A stretch of 45,917 nt of DNA from Akkermansia sp. (GCA_017549485.1 JAFYUT010000039.1:1-45917); one strand, 5' to 3'; shown: positions 34,687 to 43,525, counted from the first letter of the stretch. Translations and numbers: made by a program. Notes: generated by a model from the sequence alone, not told the origin.

Positions 34687-35709
34687 CTATTTGGAGCTGC
34701 CCATAGGGGTCCACCCCTTATCGTCCGGTGTACCGGTGACGCCGCCTTTTTTGGAGCTACCCATGGGGGTCCACCCCTCATCATCCGGCGTGCCGGAGGG
34801 TGTTGAACTACCACCCTTTTTGGCTTTCTCTTCGGCTTGGCGTTGGGCCAATGTTTTATACGGGGTATCCAGTGCCGGATTTTCCTCCTTGGGACGCACC
34901 CAAAGATTAATGGCACCCTCTGCATAAGCACCGTAAATAGAGGTAGGATCAATATTACGCATTTCGGTGTAAACGGCGCGCAGGCGGTTAGCGGATGCCC
35001 CATTACGACGCAAATGCCCGGCATAAGCGGCCATAATTTCCTGGCGCTGGCGTCGGCTGTAATAACCGGAAGTAATCAGCTGGCGCACATAGTTGTTAGC
35101 CTCCTCATGAGTCATGGGCTGCAGGGCCTCCACAACGGTAATGGAGTCAAAAGGCGTGCCACCGGCAAAGGACGAAGGTAAAAACGCCTGCACATCCGCG
35201 GCCTGAGCCAATAACGATAAGCGTTTGTTGCCGGAGGACTTCACTGCTTTTTTGATTAGATCTTCTTGGTCATCAAATGCAGCAAGCAATTCACCGAGGG
35301 CCGCAGCTGCTGTATCAGGGTCTTTCATTTGCTCTGCCCCTTGAACAACACCACGCAATGAGCCGGAGCCATCCAACACGGCCAGACAAGGATAACTCCA
35401 TATACCGTCCGGTAAAGAATGTTTACCCATAACCTTTTGCCACGCTTTCTGCTCTTTTTCATTGGGCATTTGATACACGGGCACCTCTAAGAAAACAGCC
35501 GAACGGACGGCATTCATAATACCGCGTTTGCGAATGAAGGTCTCATACGTTTGCTCGCTCACCTTATCATAGTTAGCCCCGTAGCAAAAAAGAACAACAG
35601 GTTTGCGGCCACCCGCTTTGCTCAACGCATCATCATAACTGCGTGCAGTCACCGCATGCACGGGAAGCAGCGTTATCAAACATACCAGTATAATTAAAAG
35701 ATTTTTCAT
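34687..35709 (-). CDS. Secreted protein with thioredoxin-fold-like N-terminus and duplicated C-terminal repeat
   Basis: 340 residues with a signal peptide (MKNLLIILVCLITLLPVHAV). Residues 25-130 have the rhythm of a thioredoxin-like fold (KPVVLFCYGANYDKVSE), but only one Cys (42) is present where CxxC would be, so it is probably not redox-active. A helical middle follows. The C-terminus is Lys/Gly/Ser-rich and holds two copies of PDDxGWTPMGSSK, twenty residues apart. Third gene of the operon, 17 bases after the transglutaminase-like gene. It may be a periplasmic partner of that protein (inference). Confidence 0.75.
   Translation of the reverse strand: MKNLLIILVCLITLLPVHAVTARSYDDALSKAGGRKPVVLFCYGANYDKVSEQTYETFIRKRGIMNAVRSAVFLEVPVYQMPNEKEQKAWQKVMGKHSLPDGIWSYPCLAVLDGSGSLRGVVQGAEQMKDPDTAAAALGELLAAFDDQEDLIKKAVKSSGNKRLSLLAQAADVQAFLPSSFAGGTPFDSITVVEALQPMTHEEANNYVRQLITSGYYSRRQRQEIMAAYAGHLRRNGASANRLRAVYTEMRNIDPTSIYGAYAEGAINLWVRPKEENPALDTPYKTLAQRQAEEKAKKGGSSTPSGTPDDEGWTPMGSSKKGGVTGTPDDKGWTPMGSSK
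34691..34810. repeat. Tandem 60-bp duplication at the 3' end of the thioredoxin-like gene
   Basis: Two copies with a period of exactly 60 bp: TTGGAGCTGCCCATAGGGG at 34691 and TTGGAGCTACCCATGGGGG at 34751. They encode PDDKGWTPMGSSK and PDDEGWTPMGSSK. The differences are mostly synonymous, as expected of a recent duplication that has been kept in frame. Confidence 0.85.
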
Positions 35710-35726
35710 TGTTATGTGAAACGATT

Positions 35727-38405
35727 TTATTTAGAAGCTTTGGCGGGGCGGCCATATACATAGAACCCCAATACGGTAGACTCCCATTTATCACCATCTC
35801 GCAGCAAGCGAACGTGTCCGGAAGTCAGCTTTTCCTTACGAACATCTACACGAACCATGTTGCCGCTGATGACCGGCACCGCATCCGTAGGCTCCCAATT
35901 TTGACCATCGGCTGAGATTTCGAGCTTAAAGTCGCGGTCATTTTTCACCTGTTCATTAAAGACGCAGACCACGCCGTTAATTTGACTGGGAGACTCCAAG
36001 GTGACAGTCATACCCGATGTTCCTTCAAACTTAGCCGGAATACTACCACCGTGTTTCTGCAAAACAGCCCAATGCAGGCAGCACTGAGACATCTGCCCGG
36101 GAGACAGAGTTGTTGCAGTGCGAATCAGCCCTTTGGCAGAAACAACGCGTCCCGGGAATGTGCGGAACTTCAACTTCTGCTTGGGGAAGTTTTTGCGGCA
36201 CTTGCGGTAGGCCAATTTACCGATAGCTTGGAAGGTAAGTGCATCATTGTTGGTGGAGGCTGCATAAATAGCCTCGCTCAAAGCAGACCACACAGCATCT
36301 GCATTCTTTTTGTTGGCCTTAGTTCTGCCCATGGCTCGCACAATCAAATCACTGAATGATTTATGGAACTTAACGGCATCTTGGTCGCCTTTGGGAATCT
36401 TGCTGATGTAGTCTAAGCCCCAAGTCAGCACTGCACCCGCATAATCAGGCTTGCTCATAAGGGTTCTGAGCGAATCTTTCAAATAGGCTAATTTCTCCTT
36501 ATAATCCGCGCATCCCTCAATCTGAGCGGTCAGCAGAGGAGAAATATCCCAACGGTTCGTACCGAAAGTATTGCATTTTTTGAAGAAAGCTGCATACATT
36601 TTGTTACGTAAGTTGCGCTCAGGCACCATGGGCAACAAGTGCGGGTACACATAGTTACTGATGAAGATAGCGGCAGCATTGTGGAACTTAACAGCCATAT
36701 TGTTAACCACCTTATCATGCAGCTCTTTCCAGCGATCCTTGTTCTCCGGGTCTTTTTGTTTTAGGTAAGCCGCATACGATTTCAATGCAAACCAATTAAG
36801 CGGTTGTGCAGCAATGGCGGCATCGTAACAGTTAAAAGCAGACTTTGTCATCTTACGAGACGCCAGCAACTCTGCCGCTGCAAGCAATTGGTCCGACACC
36901 AATTGACGATGATAATCGGAATAAAAATCCTGCGTCAGAATCAAGAAATCCCAATCATACAAACCGAAGAACGTTTTGTGCATGGAGTGCTGCCAATAAA
37001 TGGTATAGCTCATTTTCCACTCATTACCCACGCGCACGGTGTATGCGCAGTGACCGGGCTCACCCATGGTCATGGCCGGTATACCGGAGGCCAAAGCACC
37101 GAATGCACCGTAATGAGAGCAAGCACCACACACACCACCGATTTCTCGGTGAGCCCACGCCGTTGTATGATTGGTATGCTCCAAAATGGGGGCCAAATAA
37201 TCGGGAGAGAACACGGAGTCACCTGCCACGTTGCGCAAGCGGTACACAAGTTGATTGCAAGCACCGAGATAGCCCTCGGCAGGCAGGCGTACATTATCAC
37301 GCTGCCAAGTCAGCGAGCGCACACTTCCCCACCCGCTCGGGTCCTTACAGCCGGTTACGATACGGGTCTCCCAATAACGAAGCGTGTTGAAAACAACATT
37401 CAGCTTCCCTTCTTCGAAACTCTTATAATAGTATTCAAAGCGAGCCAGCATATCCTGCTCGGACCACCCCTCACGAGCAAACTCCAATGCCGTGGTCGTA
37501 GCAATACGGCGAGCATGCGGAGTAGACATCTGCTCTACATATTTTTCATATATAACTGCTAGATAGCACAATGCTTTACCCAGCTTATCAGTGGGGCCGG
37601 AGTACAACAGCCCCTGCATCCAATCCAAGTCAGAAGTAAGAGCAACCAGCATGGGGATACCCATCTTCATTTGGGTCACCTTTTCTATACCTTCATAACC
37701 GACTTTACGTATAAGAGTGAGGCGCGCCAAATCCAGCTGTTTTTCAGGAGACTCCAAAGCAGCCCAGAGTTTTTTCTGGCGAGCCAAATCAGGCAAGGTA
37801 GAGGTAAGCAATTCTCGGTAAATCACATCGGGACGAGACCACTGCTCTGCCGTATATTTTTTATCGCTATAGCCCACACCATTTTTACGCTTCTTTTCAG
37901 CCCGCTCATACTTACCTACCAAATTATCAGCTTGGCGTTTGTAGGCACGATTACGAGCATTGTTGCACGCAATGGGTACAACCTCTTCTTTGGGGTCTAC
38001 CTGCACATTGGCCTCCTTAATAGGCTTGAGTGCGGTAGGGGGAGTTTTTTCCGGCACGAAAGAATCAGAATCGCGGGCAACGGTCCAGTCTCCACCGTCA
38101 TCAGAAGCGGAGTCGTCGTCTTCCTCTTCATCGTCATAACCGAGGGCGTCCTCGTCATCCAGCTCTTCGGCCACAAATTCCTCACGCGTATCACCGGTAT
38201 GCACCACCACGGGCACTTTTTCATCGGCATCATTCAGGATATCGGCTTCGGGCTCTTGAACTACGTCAGGTTGAAGAGTCGGCTGCTCTGTAGCAATGGG
38301 GGCCACCGGTGCCGGGGCTATCATGTTGTAGCACGGTCGCAACAGATAACCGAGCAACATGGAGGCAAATACACCCAGTAGTAATTTAATAAGATTCTGA
38401 CTCAT
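35727..38405 (-). CDS. Membrane-anchored transglutaminase-like protein with discoidin-like C-terminus
   Basis: 892 residues from ATG 38405 (a GTG at 38426 would add seven). Residues 5-24 form a membrane anchor or uncleaved signal, and residues 75-105 are a highly acidic linker. The middle holds a transglutaminase-like core: Cys426 in GGVCGACSHYG, then the conserved GIP at 441-443 and His452 in EPGHCAYTV. A helical, TPR-like stretch follows (about 500-760). The last about 130 residues resemble an F5/8-type C (discoidin) domain (SPSQINGVVCVFNEQ, FKLEISADGQNW). The protein probably acts outside the inner membrane as a cysteine protease or amidase on proteins or peptidoglycan. Middle gene of the 34687-40012 operon. 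Confidence 0.75.
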   Translation of the reverse strand: MSQNLIKLLLGVFASMLLGYLLRPCYNMIAPAPVAPIATEQPTLQPDVVQEPEADILNDADEKVPVVVHTGDTREEFVAEELDDEDALGYDDEEEDDDSASDDGGDWTVARDSDSFVPEKTPPTALKPIKEANVQVDPKEEVVPIACNNARNRAYKRQADNLVGKYERAEKKRKNGVGYSDKKYTAEQWSRPDVIYRELLTSTLPDLARQKKLWAALESPEKQLDLARLTLIRKVGYEGIEKVTQMKMGIPMLVALTSDLDWMQGLLYSGPTDKLGKALCYLAVIYEKYVEQMSTPHARRIATTTALEFAREGWSEQDMLARFEYYYKSFEEGKLNVVFNTLRYWETRIVTGCKDPSGWGSVRSLTWQRDNVRLPAEGYLGACNQLVYRLRNVAGDSVFSPDYLAPILEHTNHTTAWAHREIGGVCGACSHYGAFGALASGIPAMTMGEPGHCAYTVRVGNEWKMSYTIYWQHSMHKTFFGLYDWDFLILTQDFYSDYHRQLVSDQLLAAAELLASRKMTKSAFNCYDAAIAAQPLNWFALKSYAAYLKQKDPENKDRWKELHDKVVNNMAVKFHNAAAIFISNYVYPHLLPMVPERNLRNKMYAAFFKKCNTFGTNRWDISPLLTAQIEGCADYKEKLAYLKDSLRTLMSKPDYAGAVLTWGLDYISKIPKGDQDAVKFHKSFSDLIVRAMGRTKANKKNADAVWSALSEAIYAASTNNDALTFQAIGKLAYRKCRKNFPKQKLKFRTFPGRVVSAKGLIRTATTLSPGQMSQCCLHWAVLQKHGGSIPAKFEGTSGMTVTLESPSQINGVVCVFNEQVKNDRDFKLEISADGQNWEPTDAVPVISGNMVRVDVRKEKLTSGHVRLLRDGDKWESTVLGFYVYGRPAKASK

Positions 38406-38434
38406 GGTAGTAAGAAAAATGCACAATTAGACGT

Positions 38435-40012
38435 TTATTGAGCGGAGGAGCTTCTGCCATTAATGGCATCAATGGTATTGGAAACTTTGCGACTGATGGC
38501 GCGGTCCTGGTGCTCAAGATAAGGTTGCAACACCGGGAGAGATTGAACCGTACCATACGGCTGCAAATAATTAAGACAATCCGTAAGCTGTTTCACGCTC
38601 AAATCCTTTTTCTGTAATTGCTCAATGATATAGGGCTCTACGGATGCAACGAGAACGCCGGCAACCTCATTCCATGCCGTGGGATTCATCTGCCACAGCT
38701 TGATAACCGGGCCACTCATTTTATCGGGCGCCTCTTTAGCCAAACGCACAGCTATCTCATTGGAAACAGGACGACGGGCTCGAATATTAGTCTGGAAATA
38801 CGACCACAGCAAAGGCGTGACTCGGGTATCGCCCTCGGGTGCATACACCACCAAAGCTTCTATCAACACGTTGTAAGTATCCAAATCCGTATCCCACGGG
38901 TCATTCAACGTTAAAATAAGACGGTTACAAATATCGCTACGCAAGCGGTTAACATTAGCATCTGCCAGTCGTTTTGCAGATGCGCGCACAACCTCAGAGC
39001 GCAAACTACGCAGTGCTCGCATATTCAGCTCAGCAAAAGACGGATGCATCGGGTCCAACAACTTTGACGTATCAGCATCTTCACCGATTTTCATTTTCTC
39101 CGGGTCAAGAGAAAGCTCATAGATACCCTCAGCTGCATCACTGAAATAGACGTTACCGTAACGGCTCAGCAAAGAAGTAATATTCTGCTTTTCACCGGGA
39201 ACACTGGCGACCGTAAAAATAACGCCGCTTCCGTTTTGACTGTTGTTAATTTCCACCTCGGCCCCATACAGCAAGCGAGAAAGAGAAGAACGAATAAGAT
39301 TGCGGACAGATTGCTCCATTCTGCCGTATGAAATAACGCCCGGGGCCGTATCTTCCTGCAAATTATCACAACGCACGAATACGCAATAATGCACATCTCT
39401 CGGGCGGGACTTCTTTAAATCGTAGAAAAGGGTAAGTTCTTTATCGTCAACAAGTCGGCCATTGGCAGCAGCGGCATCAGGCTCCGCATTGTCAGCATCG
39501 GTTTCAGGCACATAAGCCGTAGTCTCGGCAACACGGAAATGCCAGAAAGACGGCATGGTAGCACCAAGAGCCAACATCAGTAAACAGAACACAGATACAA
39601 CTACCTTATGACGAGAAAACGAAGGCAACAGCAACAGCGATGAAACCAAAGCCGTACCGAGAGAAATAGAAAGCTGATATTCATACGGAAGCTGATTCAA
39701 GAAGGTGAGTTTATCACCATCCGACGTCAGGAACATGAAAACACAGAACAAAAAGAGCACCAGCGACAACGCGCAACGCACACGGCCTAACATGCTGAAC
39801 GCGGAGGATGAACGCAAATTGCGCCCTACCCTTGTGGCTCGGGCCTGCTGTCTGCGCATAGCCTCGGTATGTTCTTTGAGAATGTCCGCCCTACCAAAAT
39901 CAGTTGCCGTTACTCCGGAACCGAACTCATCGTTAATGCAAGTCGCGCACACATCCTGGCTATCGCACGTAGCCCGGAACATTTTATGACATCTCGTACA
40001 TTCTTTTTCCAC
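38435..40012 (-). CDS. Zinc-ribbon membrane protein of unknown function
   Basis: 525 residues starting with GTG 40012; a TTG at 40018 is also in frame but overlaps the promoter. The N-terminus is a zinc ribbon with two Cys pairs (ECTRCHKMF and CATCINDEF). Three hydrophobic helices follow (about residues 85-180: LSLVLFLFCVFMFLT, LGTALVSSLLLLP, VFCLLMLALGATM). The remaining about 340 residues are soluble, perhaps HEAT-like near the C-terminus (LQPYGTVQSLPVLQPYLEHQ), and are predicted to be periplasmic or cytoplasmic depending on topology. I do not recognise the family. First gene of an operon with the transglutaminase-like gene (29-base gap) and the thioredoxin-like gene. Confidence 0.7.
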   Translation of the reverse strand: MEKECTRCHKMFRATCDSQDVCATCINDEFGSGVTATDFGRADILKEHTEAMRRQQARATRVGRNLRSSSAFSMLGRVRCALSLVLFLFCVFMFLTSDGDKLTFLNQLPYEYQLSISLGTALVSSLLLLPSFSRHKVVVSVFCLLMLALGATMPSFWHFRVAETTAYVPETDADNAEPDAAAANGRLVDDKELTLFYDLKKSRPRDVHYCVFVRCDNLQEDTAPGVISYGRMEQSVRNLIRSSLSRLLYGAEVEINNSQNGSGVIFTVASVPGEKQNITSLLSRYGNVYFSDAAEGIYELSLDPEKMKIGEDADTSKLLDPMHPSFAELNMRALRSLRSEVVRASAKRLADANVNRLRSDICNRLILTLNDPWDTDLDTYNVLIEALVVYAPEGDTRVTPLLWSYFQTNIRARRPVSNEIAVRLAKEAPDKMSGPVIKLWQMNPTAWNEVAGVLVASVEPYIIEQLQKKDLSVKQLTDCLNYLQPYGTVQSLPVLQPYLEHQDRAISRKVSNTIDAINGRSSSAQ

Positions 40013-40017
40013 GTGCA

Positions 40018-40042
40018 ATTATATAGCAGAAATCATATTCAA
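40018..40042 (-). promoter_or_regulatory. Promoter of the zinc-ribbon/transglutaminase operon
   Basis: Minus strand: TTGATT (40037-40042) with TATATA (40020-40025) at 17 bases, or TATAAT (40018-40023) at 19. The gap to GTG 40012 is 7 or 5 bases, so the operon mRNA should be leaderless. Confidence 0.6.
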
Positions 40043-40134
40043 AATCAAGCACAGAATGCTTGAATATCGACTCGGCCCGATAATATTTATAACATATTAC
40101 ACCAACTCTCGTTGTAACGCGTAACAAATAAATC

Positions 40135-40161
40135 GGCGCTGAGTATTATACACTCAGCGCC
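40135..40161 (-). terminator. Terminator of the 40197 gene
   Basis: Perfect 10-bp stem GGCGCTGAGT/ACTCAGCGCC with a 7-base loop. On the minus strand it lies 35 bases after the stop at 40197 and is followed by GATTTATTTGTT, a moderate T-rich tail. Confidence 0.7.
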
Positions 40162-40196
40162 AAAATATAAACTGCTTCACCAAGCTGCCTCAGATT

Positions 40197-40826
40197 TTAC
40201 TCCTCAGGCAAAGTAATCTGTTTGTGCTGAACCGGAGTCAGCATAACGGGCGTAGCAACACCGGGATATATAATATAGCTGCCATTATCCAACACGCCGG
40301 GCGCTTTATCAACCGTCGCAGTAGAAGGAGCAACGATACGAGATGAACTCATGGTATCAAAAGAATACCCCTGAGCCGAAGCAACCTCATTAATATTCCA
40401 AGTGGGCAGAAGGAATTGTGAAGATTCCAGCTCAAAAGAAGATTCTACAACAACGGGCTGTACATCAGAGGGAGAGGCTTTGGCAACAACTCTTGCGGAG
40501 CCTATGGCCGGAGCCAAACGATTTTGCTCTGCGGCATTATCCGACGGCCAAGAAAAGAAACCGGCAGCCAACACACCAACGCCCAAGGTTGTAGCACCGC
40601 AAGCCCACTTTAACTTGCCGATGTTGGTCAAACGCAGCAAAATATGCTCCCACAGAACTTTGCGGGCAGGTCTCGTAACAGCATAACGGGCCACTCTCTC
40701 CCTGAAATCATGCACGAATCGGTCTTCAAAATTAGCTTCAGGATGCGGCTCCCGACGCAAAGAGGATAGGAGGCTTACAATATCATCTTCAGAGAGTTCT
40801 GTGCCACTTGTTTTTTTGTTACTCAT
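40197..40826 (-). CDS. Single-pass membrane protein of unknown function
   Basis: 209 residues. The N-terminal half (to about residue 78) is cytoplasmic, charged and helical (LSEDDIVSLLSSLRREPHPEANFEDRFVHDFRERV). One membrane helix follows (GATTLGVGVLAAGFFSW, about 78-95), then about 110 residues outside with low-complexity Ser/Ala/Val sequence. The layout recalls anti-sigma factors or FecR-like proteins, but no sigma-factor gene is adjacent and no zinc-binding motif is seen, so I do not assign one. It is transcribed alone from a leaderless promoter. Confidence 0.7.
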   Translation of the reverse strand: MSNKKTSGTELSEDDIVSLLSSLRREPHPEANFEDRFVHDFRERVARYAVTRPARKVLWEHILLRLTNIGKLKWACGATTLGVGVLAAGFFSWPSDNAAEQNRLAPAIGSARVVAKASPSDVQPVVVESSFELESSQFLLPTWNINEVASAQGYSFDTMSSSRIVAPSTATVDKAPGVLDNGSYIIYPGVATPVMLTPVQHKQITLPEE

Positions 40827-40832
40827 ACTGCG

Positions 40833-40860
40833 CTTTTACAAACTACATTAGAATAGACAA
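40833..40860 (-). promoter_or_regulatory. Leaderless promoter of the 40197 gene
   Basis: Minus strand: TTGTCT (40855-40860), a 16-base spacer and TAAAAG (40833-40838), then exactly 6 bases to the ATG at 40826. The -10 box is a moderate match, but the spacing fits the pattern. Confidence 0.55.
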
Positions 40861-40893
40861 TGACCAACTGTTTTTTGTTCAAAAAAACTTTTA

Positions 40894-41982
40894 TTATTTT
40901 TTAGGCGCAGGAAAAAGCTGTCCCTTTCCGCGGGGTGCCATCAAGTCCGCTTGGTTCTCCTCTACCCATTGATCAATAATCACCCCGGCGTGTTCAATTT
41001 CGGCGTAGCGCCCATGGTGTGATTTTTCAGCTATTTGCTGAAGTTTATCAAGATCGTACAAATACACACCCGACAAAAGCCCACAAGCGGGGTTTACATT
41101 GCGTGGCACGGAAAGGTCTATCAAAAACAGAGGGCGGCCCCTGCGCCCAGCAAGCACATGAGACAAAACTTCCGGCGAGACAACATACACGGGAGAAGCC
41201 GTAGAAACAATGACTATATCAATTTGCTCCAAATAGGGGACCCACTCTGAAAAACGAATAACACTGCCACCGACTTTCTCAGCAAGCTCCACTGCTCGGT
41301 CATAAGAGCGGTTGGCTACGAAAATACCTTTCGCACCGCGGGAGCATAAGCTCTGAGCCGTACTGCGGGCGATATCACCAGCCCCGACAATCAGCACATT
41401 TACCCCCTCTAAACCACCCAAAGAATCACCGGCAAGTTGTACGGCAGCGGCCCCCACGGAGGTAGGCCCGCTTGTGATACGCGTTTCGGTACGCACCTTT
41501 TTACCGATGGAAAAGATACGCTGAAACGTGCGGTTGGAATAGGTAGCGGTAGAGCCGGCAGCTTGAGCCTCGCGGTACGCATCTTTAAGCTGCCCGAAAA
41601 TCTCGGTTTCGCCGATGACCATTGAGTCCAAACCGGAAGCAACGCACGCGAGGTGGCGCAAGGCCGCCTCTCCCTCATAACTGTAAAAACAAGCAGATAT
41701 GCGTTTTTTCTCCGGCTCGGGCATTGCCCCCAAGAAATAGCTCATAATCTCTGCATGAGCCACCGTGGAATCCGGGCTCCAATAATAGAGCTCGGTACGG
41801 TTACAGGTGGAAAGCAATACACATTCACTGACAGTCGGCAACGCGGCTATAGCCTGATTACTTTGTTGCAAATTGCGTTTTGCCACGGCAAATTTCTCAC
41901 GCACCGCCAATGGGGAGGTACGGTGATTAAGCCCCAGACAGCACATCTGCAAAGCTGCTCGACTGTTATCGGTAGGCATCAC
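40894..41982 (-). CDS. hemA: Glutamyl-tRNA reductase (short form)
   Basis: 362 residues. It reduces the Glu of Glu-tRNA to glutamate-1-semialdehyde, the first committed step of C5 tetrapyrrole synthesis. The catalytic Cys is in STCNRTELYYW near residue 60; GLDSMVIGETEIFGQLKDAY and the NADPH-binding VLIVGAGDIARS (about 196) follow. The C-terminus stops about 60 residues earlier than in the usual 420-residue protein, so the dimerisation domain is shortened, as I recall for chlamydial HemA. The start overlaps the cobA-hemD stop by four bases. Confidence 0.93.
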   Translation of the reverse strand: MMPTDNSRAALQMCCLGLNHRTSPLAVREKFAVAKRNLQQSNQAIAALPTVSECVLLSTCNRTELYYWSPDSTVAHAEIMSYFLGAMPEPEKKRISACFYSYEGEAALRHLACVASGLDSMVIGETEIFGQLKDAYREAQAAGSTATYSNRTFQRIFSIGKKVRTETRITSGPTSVGAAAVQLAGDSLGGLEGVNVLIVGAGDIARSTAQSLCSRGAKGIFVANRSYDRAVELAEKVGGSVIRFSEWVPYLEQIDIVIVSTASPVYVVSPEVLSHVLAGRRGRPLFLIDLSVPRNVNPACGLLSGVYLYDLDKLQQIAEKSHHGRYAEIEHAGVIIDQWVEENQADLMAPRGKGQLFPAPKK

Positions 41983-43508
41983 TTACTGAAATATGTTGCA
42001 ATCGCTTCTGTAAGAGCAGGAATATTGTGAGTTTCACACACAATATGAGGCTCTATGCCGAACTCTCTGAGGGTTGCTGTTGTTACCGGGCCGATGGAGG
42101 CCACCTTACAGCCTTGCGGCAAGGGAATTCCCATAGCCATGAAATTGCGCACCGTGCTGGAGCTGGTGAACGTAATGACATCTGCCCCTTCTGACTCTAA
42201 CCGAGCTTTGGCACCGGTAGGGTCTTGCGTTTCGGGCACAGTGTTGTATGCAATACACTCATCAACGATGGCTTGGCGCTTCATCAATTCTTTGTATACA
42301 ACATCTCTCCCCTTCTCACTGTGCACCCAAAGCATGGTAACATTAGCCACACCGCCGAATTCATCACCCTTGCGGTCAAACTCTGCCACCAACTCCTCAG
42401 CCACAGCCTTTTGCGGCATAATATCCACCATCAGGCCGTGTTTTTTCAGTTCGGCTGCGGTACCGGGGCCTACGGCAGCAATGCGTGCACCCCCAATCTC
42501 TCGTATGTCCTCATACACGGCATAGAACGCCTCAAAAAACTTGCGCACGCCATTGGGGCTGGAGAACACCAACCAATCATACCGAGGACAATCTACCACG
42601 GCCGCGGCAAAATCCTTACGGTCGGTCGGGGGAACAATGCGAATGGTAGGCAGCTCCATAACATCTGCCCCCAGAGCCTTAAGCCCGGTAGACAAATCAC
42701 TGGCCTGCTCACGGGTGCGAGTAACCACCACACGCTTGCCGAACAGCGGCATACGGGAGTACCAATCCAGCTCCGGGGCACAAGACACAACATCGCCGAT
42801 GACTACAACGGCGGGGGCGCCTAATCCGGCAGCTTCTACAGCATCTGCCAGCGTAGCAACAGTTGCCCGCACACTGCGCTGGCGAGCCGTGGCTGCCCAT
42901 TGAATGGCAGCGGCTGGCTCATCTGCCTTTTGTCCGGCGGCAATCAAAGACTCAAGCGTGTGACGCAAACGGCTCATCCCCATCAACATCACTTTGGTAC
43001 CATTGGCGGCGGCTATCCCCTTGATGTCTAAGGTAGATTTTTCTTTTGTAGGATCTTCATGCCCCGTAAACACCGTAAATTGTGTACAATGCGCACGGTG
43101 CGTCACGGGAATACCTGCGTAGGCCGGGCCGGCAATGGCAGAGCTGATACCCGGCACGACTTCAAAAGGAACACCGGCTGCATGGAGGGCCGCAGCTTCT
43201 TCTGCACCGCGTCCGAAAATGTAAGGGTCGCCCCCTTTCAAGCGCACCACGTGCCGATACTCGGAAGCCGAACGAACCAACAACTCATTGATTTTTTCCT
43301 GAGGCATAGCATGGTTATCCGCACGCTTACCCACGTATATTTGTTTGCAAGCATCCGAGACCCATGACAAAATGGCAGGGTTGACCAAGGCGTCATACAC
43401 AACACAGTCTGCCTTTTCAAGCAAAGCGCGGCCTTTGAGTGTCATCAACTCGGGGTCTCCCGGGCCGGCACCCACCAAATACACACTACCGACAGTTGAT
43501 TTTTTCAT
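41979..43508 (-). CDS. cobA-hemD: Fused uroporphyrinogen-III methyltransferase and uroporphyrinogen-III synthase
   Basis: 509 residues from ATG 43508. The N-terminal half is SUMT: VYLVGAGPGDPELMTLKG near residue 7, VVYDALVNP and VRLKGGDPYIFGRGAEE near 85. From about residue 250 the HemD domain begins (GKRVVVTRTREQASDLSTGL) and runs to the end. HemD closes the tetrapyrrole ring to uroporphyrinogen III; SUMT then methylates it towards precorrin-2, for siroheme or cobalamin. The fusion plus hemA overlap makes a compact tetrapyrrole module. It lies 17 bases after the polysaccharide deacetylase gene, so all three share a transcript. Confidence 0.95.
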   Translation of the reverse strand: MKKSTVGSVYLVGAGPGDPELMTLKGRALLEKADCVVYDALVNPAILSWVSDACKQIYVGKRADNHAMPQEKINELLVRSASEYRHVVRLKGGDPYIFGRGAEEAAALHAAGVPFEVVPGISSAIAGPAYAGIPVTHRAHCTQFTVFTGHEDPTKEKSTLDIKGIAAANGTKVMLMGMSRLRHTLESLIAAGQKADEPAAAIQWAATARQRSVRATVATLADAVEAAGLGAPAVVVIGDVVSCAPELDWYSRMPLFGKRVVVTRTREQASDLSTGLKALGADVMELPTIRIVPPTDRKDFAAAVVDCPRYDWLVFSSPNGVRKFFEAFYAVYEDIREIGGARIAAVGPGTAAELKKHGLMVDIMPQKAVAEELVAEFDRKGDEFGGVANVTMLWVHSEKGRDVVYKELMKRQAIVDECIAYNTVPETQDPTGAKARLESEGADVITFTSSSTVRNFMAMGIPLPQGCKVASIGPVTTATLREFGIEPHIVCETHNIPALTEAIATYFSK

Positions 43509-43525
43509 ATACGTCTGCAAAAGGT

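Noticed and set aside
40869..40893. AT-rich hairpin (GTTTTTT/AAAAAAC) after hemA, as a terminator
   Set aside because: A seven-pair A-T stem is too weak, and the poly-A/T runs arise by chance in this AT-rich gap.
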